The notes below the pieces were generated by a model. It worked only from the letters and a program-made list of their open reading frames with translations. It was not told where the DNA came from and made no database searches. From contig CAYWKS010000031.1 of the NCBI GenBank assembly GCA_964458935.1, positions 1-31,623 of the forward strand: a stretch of DNA of 31,623 nt, in the 5' to 3' direction. The DNA comes from CAYWKS01 sp964458935 (lineage in GTDB: Bacteria; Planctomycetota; Phycisphaerae; Phycisphaerales; Zrk34). This document shows positions 27,914 to 31,623 of the stretch, one piece after another (within the stretch, counting starts at the first letter, position 1; every line of letters starts with the position of its first letter). A program made the translations under genes and the position numbers.

Positions 27914-29059
27914 TTAAGTGCCCGGCCAGCCCTTGCGGGTGAACTTGCCGTTCTTCGAGATGACTTCGCCGTCGACCTCGATCTGCCCGCCGCCGGCCGC
28001 GGGGCGCATGTCGCAGACCATGTCCCAGTGCAGCCCGGAGTTGTTGGTGTTGCCGGTCTCGGGGTAGCCGGCGCCGATCGCCGCGTGGAACGTGCCGCCG
28101 ATCTTCTCATCGAACAGCGTGTTCTTCGTGTACTGCTGGATCTGGTAGTTGGTGCCGATGGCGATCTCTCCGAGGCGGGCGGCGCCGGGGTCCATCGCGA
28201 TCATCTTCTTGAGGAAGTCCTGGTTGCGCGAGGCGGCGGCCTTGACGACCTTGCCCTTGTCGAAGGTCAACTCGATGTCGTGAACCTCCCGGCCGTGGTG
28301 CACCGCCGGGAACGAATACCGGACGAAGCCGTTGACCCCGCCGTCCTTCGCCTTGAGGTTCGGGCCGGTGAACACCTCGCCGTCGGGGAAGTTCTCGTGC
28401 CCGCAGCAGTTGATCCAGGTCATGCCTTCGACGTTGACGGTGAGGTCGGTGCCGTTGGCCGCGGTGAAGCGCAGCTCCTTCCTGCCCGTCAGGTAGTCGA
28501 CGACCTTCTGCTGCTGCTTCTGCAGCTTCTGCCATTCCGCGACGGGGTCGCGCTTGTGGAGCATGCCGGCGCGGAAGACGAAATCCTCGTACGCGCGGAG
28601 GCTCATCTCCGCGTCCTGGGCGCTGGCCGCGGTCGGGTACAGCGTGCCGCACCACTTCAATTCGCCGTCGGCGGCGCGCTTCATGAACGTCTTCATGATC
28701 TGCCGCCGCGCCTTGCTCATCGTCGCCTGCTTCTTCGGGTCCACCTGGCTCATCGACTTGGTGTTGGTCTCGGCCCACAGGCCGATGCTCACGTCGATCT
28801 GCTTGACCATGTACTTGCTGATCGGCGAGACGTATTCGAGCTGACCCCGGGTGGCATGCTCGAAGAACAGGTCGGCCAGCGAATCGGGGACGCACTGGAA
28901 GTGCACGTGGGCGCCGGCCTGGATCACCTTCTCATAGATCGCCTCAAGCAGGGGCAGGGCGATCGGCTCGCCGTGCAGCCGCACGAGTTGGCCCTTCTTC
29001 ACGCCGGTCGAGTAGCGGACGATCACGTCGGCAAGTTTGTCGAGTCGGGGGTCGCGCAC
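27914..29059 (-). CDS. M29-family aminopeptidase
   Basis: The 381-residue product matches thermophilic-type M29 aminopeptidases (AmpS/AmpT), which remove N-terminal residues from peptides using a two-metal site. The N-terminal domain runs from RLDKLADVIVRYSTGVKKGQLVRL. The C-terminal metal-binding domain contains CGHENFPDGEVFTGP (metal-ligand Glu) and ARLGEIAIGTN. It also has TFHAAIGAGYPETGNTNNSGLHWDMVCDMR, with the family's HxAxGxxY and HWDM motifs. It has no signal peptide and is cytoplasmic. The start is GTG at 29059, supported by AGGAG about 9 bases upstream. It converges on the DUF309 gene with a 28-base gap. Confidence 0.92.
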   Translation of the reverse strand: MRDPRLDKLADVIVRYSTGVKKGQLVRLHGEPIALPLLEAIYEKVIQAGAHVHFQCVPDSLADLFFEHATRGQLEYVSPISKYMVKQIDVSIGLWAETNTKSMSQVDPKKQATMSKARRQIMKTFMKRAADGELKWCGTLYPTAASAQDAEMSLRAYEDFVFRAGMLHKRDPVAEWQKLQKQQQKVVDYLTGRKELRFTAANGTDLTVNVEGMTWINCCGHENFPDGEVFTGPNLKAKDGGVNGFVRYSFPAVHHGREVHDIELTFDKGKVVKAAASRNQDFLKKMIAMDPGAARLGEIAIGTNYQIQQYTKNTLFDEKIGGTFHAAIGAGYPETGNTNNSGLHWDMVCDMRPAAGGGQIEVDGEVISKNGKFTRKGWPGT

Positions 29060-29107
29060 GGTGTCTGGCTCCTGGACAGGGGTCTGCGTGAGCCCGGAAT
29101 CCCGCCC

Positions 29108-29113
29108 ATGCTA
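29108..29113 (-). promoter_or_regulatory. Candidate -10 box for the M29 peptidase gene
   Basis: TAGCAT on the minus strand lies about 48 bases before the GTG start, with a poor TTTCTG 17 bases further upstream as a possible -35. Confidence 0.3.
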
Positions 29114-29163
29114 CAGGCCCTTGGCGGCGACAGAAAGCGTCAACCCGCCCGCCGCCGGCGTGC

Positions 29164-29192
29164 TTGCCCAATCCGGGCCGACGGCGTACAGT
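29164..29192 (+). promoter_or_regulatory. Promoter of the beta-propeller lipoprotein gene
   Basis: TTGCCC (29164-29169) and TACAGT (29187-29192) have an exact 17-base spacer. The transcript would begin near 29199, leaving a leader of about 35 bases that contains AGGGGAA before the ATG. Confidence 0.55.
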
Positions 29193-29233
29193 CGCGGCGA
29201 TCATGGACACGACTTCACCTCAGGGGAACCGAT

Positions 29234-30343
29234 ATGATCCGCATGCTCGCGCTGGTTGCCGTGCTGGCCGCCCTGGCCGGCTGCCTGCCCATCGAACTCG
29301 ACGTGTCGCCGACCGGCCAGGTGCTCGTGCCGCGCGAGGAGGGGCTGTTCGAGTTTGACCCCGAGACCGGGCAGGTCGAACGCATCGCCGAAGCTGGAGA
29401 CAGCTTGCCCGCCTTCGCGCTATACGTGCCCGGCAGCGACGACAAGGTCCACATCACCGCCGGCGAGAGCGGCGGCATGGGCGGGGGCCGCTTCACGTTC
29501 AACATCCTCAGCCCCGGCGGCAAGAGCCGCGTGGCGTTCGCCGCCAGCAACGTCACCTACGCGTCCATTTCGCCCAACGGCAAGCACATCGGCGTCAGCC
29601 GCGTGGCCGACGATCAATCCGAAAAGTTTGATCAGAACATGCCCGAGTTGCTCGCGATCAACATCGCCGACGGCGGCAAGACCGCCATCACCTCCGACGC
29701 CAGCTCGATCCATCGCTGGATGCCGGACGGCAAGCACCTGCTCGTATTGCACCTGCTCAGCGAGCACGAGGACGCGGACGTCTACACCGGGCAGATCGCG
29801 ATCTACGATCTGGACGGCAAGCAGACGAAGGTGATCGGCACCGTGGTCGGGCCCCAGGGCGCGTTTCTCGATGTCTCGCCGGATGGTTCGAAGCTGCTGT
29901 TCACCGCGACAAACTACGCGCCGGGCGAAAACGCCGAACTGCGGATCGATGAGGACGCCGAACCCCGCGCCTACCTCGTCAACATCGACACGGGCGAGGG
30001 CACGGCCGGTCCCGATGGCGTCAAGTACGCCATCTGGTCACCGGATGGCCGGCACATCCTCAGCGGCAGCGACGAGGACGATGGCACGCTCACGATCAAA
30101 GTCCACAACGCGTCGCTCGGCGACGCCACAGAAATCGCCACCGACGCCGCCGCCGGCATCGGTGGCGGGTTCGGCCCCGCAACCGACATCTATCCCGGCT
30201 GGGTCGATAACGACACCATCTACTACCTCGCCCGAAAGAGCGTATACGGCACGGCGGGCAAGAACCTGTTGCTCGCCACGGTCGGCCGCGACGGGTCCAA
30301 CAAGCAGACCCACCAACACACGCTGGACGCCGCCGCCAGGTAA
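29234..30343 (+). CDS. Lipoprotein with TolB/WD40-like beta-propeller
   Basis: The 369-residue product starts with a lipoprotein signal peptide: hydrophobic residues 4-14, lipobox LAGC and lipidated Cys at about residue 17. The mature protein is a string of propeller-like blades with the TolB/PD40 pattern of a short SPDG or SPNG turn inside beta-strands: ASISPNGKHIGVSRV, IHRWMPDGKHLLVLHL, FLDVSPDGSKLLFTATN, YAIWSPDGRHILSGS. The protein is probably held at a membrane facing the periplasm. Propellers of this type usually bind proteins or small ligands, so no enzyme function is claimed. AGGGGAA lies upstream of the ATG. It converges on manA. Confidence 0.8.
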   Translation: MIRMLALVAVLAALAGCLPIELDVSPTGQVLVPREEGLFEFDPETGQVERIAEAGDSLPAFALYVPGSDDKVHITAGESGGMGGGRFTFNILSPGGKSRVAFAASNVTYASISPNGKHIGVSRVADDQSEKFDQNMPELLAINIADGGKTAITSDASSIHRWMPDGKHLLVLHLLSEHEDADVYTGQIAIYDLDGKQTKVIGTVVGPQGAFLDVSPDGSKLLFTATNYAPGENAELRIDEDAEPRAYLVNIDTGEGTAGPDGVKYAIWSPDGRHILSGSDEDDGTLTIKVHNASLGDATEIATDAAAGIGGGFGPATDIYPGWVDNDTIYYLARKSVYGTAGKNLLLATVGRDGSNKQTHQHTLDAAAR

Positions 30344-30366
30344 CCGGACCATCGCGATCAGCGTCG

Positions 30367-30379
30367 CGCCCCCGGGGCG
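30367..30379. terminator. Hairpin between convergent genes
   Basis: CGCCCC (30367-30372) and GGGGCG (30374-30379) form a GC-rich fold in the 42-base gap between the lipoprotein and manA stops. The arms are almost contiguous, so the real loop would use some of the arm bases. No U-tract is present. Confidence 0.3.
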
Positions 30380-30385
30380 GCGCAC

Positions 30386-31420
30386 TCACGCGAGCATGTC
30401 CGCCATCGCCTGCGGGAACGTGACCTCCAGGACCGTCGCGGCTTCGGTCACCTCGACCTGCGCGCCGACCATGTACGCCGGCAACAGCCACGTCTGCCCG
30501 CGCTCGAACCCGGCCGATGCCGCGCCGGCGTCGTCGTGATCGCAGGTCATGCGGCCCGCCCCGTCCAACACCATCCATACCGTCGGCTGTGTGTCGGTCA
30601 GCGCACGCTGATGGCCCGTCGACATGTTGAGCCGATCGATGTTGAAATGCTCGCAACGCACCAGGCCCTCGACCGTGTGGGTCGCAAACTCCGTGACGGT
30701 GTGCGGCTCGTAGCGGGCGGTGTCCGCCGGCGCGAAGTCGATGCACTGCAACGCTTGTTCGATGTGCAGCTCGCGCCCCTCGCGGCCCCAGTCGTAGACC
30801 CGGAATGTCGTGTCGCTGGGGGTTTGTACTTCGGCCACGAGGATCCCCGCGCCCAGCGCGTGACACGTCCCGCTCGGCAGATAATGGACCTGGCCCGGCT
30901 CCACCTCCACCGCAATCACCAGGTCTTCGACCGTGTTGTCGGCGATCGCCTGGCGGAACTGCTCGCGCGTCGTGTCCGGCCGAACCCCTTTGTAGATCAC
31001 CGCGCCCGGTTCAGCCGCGACGATGTACCATGCCTCGCTCTTCAAGAAGGCTTCGGGGTGCGCCTCGGCATAGGTTGGATTCGGATGGACCTGGAGGCTG
31101 AGATTCGCGTTGGCGTCCAGGAACTTCACGAGCAGCGGGAACTCGCCGTGGACGTTCGGGGCCAGCCGCCCCATCAACTCGTCCCGATGGTCCACCAGCA
31201 GGGCGTGAAGCGTGCGGCCGGCGTGCGGGCCGTTGGCGATGGTCGACCGCTCGGGCCCCCCGCCACCCCCGCTGGTCGAGCTCTGACCCAGGTCGGCCAG
31301 TTCCCACGACTCGCCGACCGAGGCGCCGGCGGGCAAAGATCGGCCCAGATCGGCCAACGCCCGCCCGCCCCAGACCTTTTCCTTGTAGATCGGCTCAAAA
31401 CGCAGCGGATACAGCGCCAT
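30386..31420 (-). CDS. manA: Mannose-6-phosphate isomerase, class I
   Basis: The 344-residue enzyme interconverts fructose-6-phosphate and mannose-6-phosphate, feeding GDP-mannose and polysaccharide synthesis. It shows the class I (Bacillus-type) pattern YPLRFEPIYKEKVWGGRALADLG, SVGESWELAD, FPLLVKFLDANANLSLQVHP (metal-binding His region), SEAWYIVAAEPGAVIYKG, and a cupin strand pair VHYLPSGTCHALGAGILVAEVQTPSDTTFRVYDWGR. The metal-ligand residues (Gln/His in SLQVHP and the Glu/His in the SGTCHALG region) are present. AGGTGA precedes the ATG at 31420. No regulator is visible next to it, although a dyad lies upstream. Confidence 0.95.
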   Translation of the reverse strand: MALYPLRFEPIYKEKVWGGRALADLGRSLPAGASVGESWELADLGQSSTSGGGGGPERSTIANGPHAGRTLHALLVDHRDELMGRLAPNVHGEFPLLVKFLDANANLSLQVHPNPTYAEAHPEAFLKSEAWYIVAAEPGAVIYKGVRPDTTREQFRQAIADNTVEDLVIAVEVEPGQVHYLPSGTCHALGAGILVAEVQTPSDTTFRVYDWGREGRELHIEQALQCIDFAPADTARYEPHTVTEFATHTVEGLVRCEHFNIDRLNMSTGHQRALTDTQPTVWMVLDGAGRMTCDHDDAGAASAGFERGQTWLLPAYMVGAQVEVTEAATVLEVTFPQAMADMLA

Positions 31421-31469
31421 GGCTCACCTCATCCCGCGACCCGGCCGACCGTGCGCGGCCGTGAGACTG

Positions 31470-31483
31470 GTCGCATCTGCGAC
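31470..31483. repeat. Inverted repeat upstream of manA
   Basis: GTCGCA (31470-31475) and TGCGAC (31478-31483) are perfect 6-base arms separated by two bases, a compact site size for a regulator such as a TetR- or LacI-type dimer. It lies about 50 bases before the manA ATG, in the divergent region with the tRNA gene. Confidence 0.3.
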
Positions 31484-31527
31484 AAGCCTAGAGCCGCCGG
31501 GCCCGCGCGGCAAGGCCCATTCCCACC

Positions 31528-31555
31528 TTGCCAAACCCCCATCGCGAGGTACAAT
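31528..31555 (+). promoter_or_regulatory. Promoter of the tRNA-Gly gene
   Basis: TTGCCA (31528-31533) and TACAAT (31550-31555) have a 16-base spacer, and transcription would start about seven bases before the tRNA 5' end. Confidence 0.6.
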
Positions 31556-31568
31556 GCGTAGTCCCCAT

Positions 31569-31623
31569 GCGGGTGTAGCTCAGTGGTAGAGCGTCACGTT
31601 GCCAACGTGAATGTCGTGGGTTC
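31569..31623 (+). tRNA. tRNA-Gly (GCC anticodon), truncated by the window end
   Basis: The visible 55 bases contain the 5' acceptor strand GCGGGTG, the D-arm with the conserved GGT, and an anticodon arm CACGT-TGCCAAC-GTG whose loop TTGCCAA gives anticodon GCC at 31601-31603. The window stops in the T-arm (GTGGGTTC), so the 3' half of the acceptor stem and any CCA are not seen. GCGGGTGTAGCTCAGTGGTA is the typical start of bacterial tRNA-Gly. Confidence 0.93.

Noticed and set aside
1..31623. CRISPR, insertion sequence, prophage or integrase signatures
   Set aside because: No repeated spacer array, transposase, integrase or phage structural genes were found; base composition looks even across the window.

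Overview
The window looks like ordinary chromosome from a GC-rich (roughly two-thirds GC by eye) diderm bacterium, most likely a member of the Planctomycetota and probably the class Phycisphaerae. This placement is inferred from gene content: a PEP-CTERM exported protein, a dockerin-type calcium loop, a DUF1570 peptidase-like protein, a Gfo/Idh/MocA oxidoreductase, toroid carbohydrate-active-like enzymes and a very large LptC/LptA-like protein. No phage, transposon, insertion sequence or CRISPR array is visible. Genes are densely packed on both strands and no gene-free stretch exceeds about 200 bases.

Layout. 1-2.85 kb: a secreted toroid enzyme-like protein converging on a Gfo/Idh/MocA oxidoreductase. 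2.96-9.15 kb (+): the translational GTPase typA/bipA, an OprB-like porin, a small lipoprotein, aspartate kinase and a PEP-CTERM protein. 9.2-18.1 kb (-): five co-directional genes, read kdsD, kdsC, a 988-residue LptC/LptA-like protein, a membrane-anchored DUF255 thioredoxin-fold protein carrying a DsbD-alpha-like C-terminus, then proS. 18.2-20.3 kb (+): scpA overlapping a polytopic membrane protein of unknown function. 20.3-21.6 kb (-): a DUF1570 metallopeptidase-like protein. 21.7-26.65 kb (+): a cytoplasmic (alpha/alpha)6-barrel enzyme related to GH52/glutaminase-A-like proteins, mnmG and a DUF4230 protein. 26.66-31.4 kb: a helix-turn-helix protein with a dockerin-type calcium loop (-), a DUF309 protein (+), an M29 aminopeptidase (-), a beta-propeller lipoprotein (+) and mannose-6-phosphate isomerase (-). 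The window ends inside a tRNA-Gly(GCC) gene.

How genes work together. The kdsD-kdsC-LptC/A order matches the proteobacterial kdsD-kdsC-lptC-lptA-lptB locus and points to Kdo synthesis coupled to LPS export, with an outer membrane also implied by the porin. The gene next in line encodes a thiol-redox protein that could serve envelope disulfide chemistry. The other genes are mainly housekeeping (translation, amino acid synthesis, tRNA modification, chromosome segregation) mixed with sugar metabolism.

The least expected features are: the HTH protein with a calcium-binding dockerin loop; the giant LptC/A-like protein; the DUF255-DsbD-alpha fusion; and a set of genes with a TANNNT -10 box only 6-9 bases before the start codon and no ribosome binding site, which suggests leaderless transcripts.
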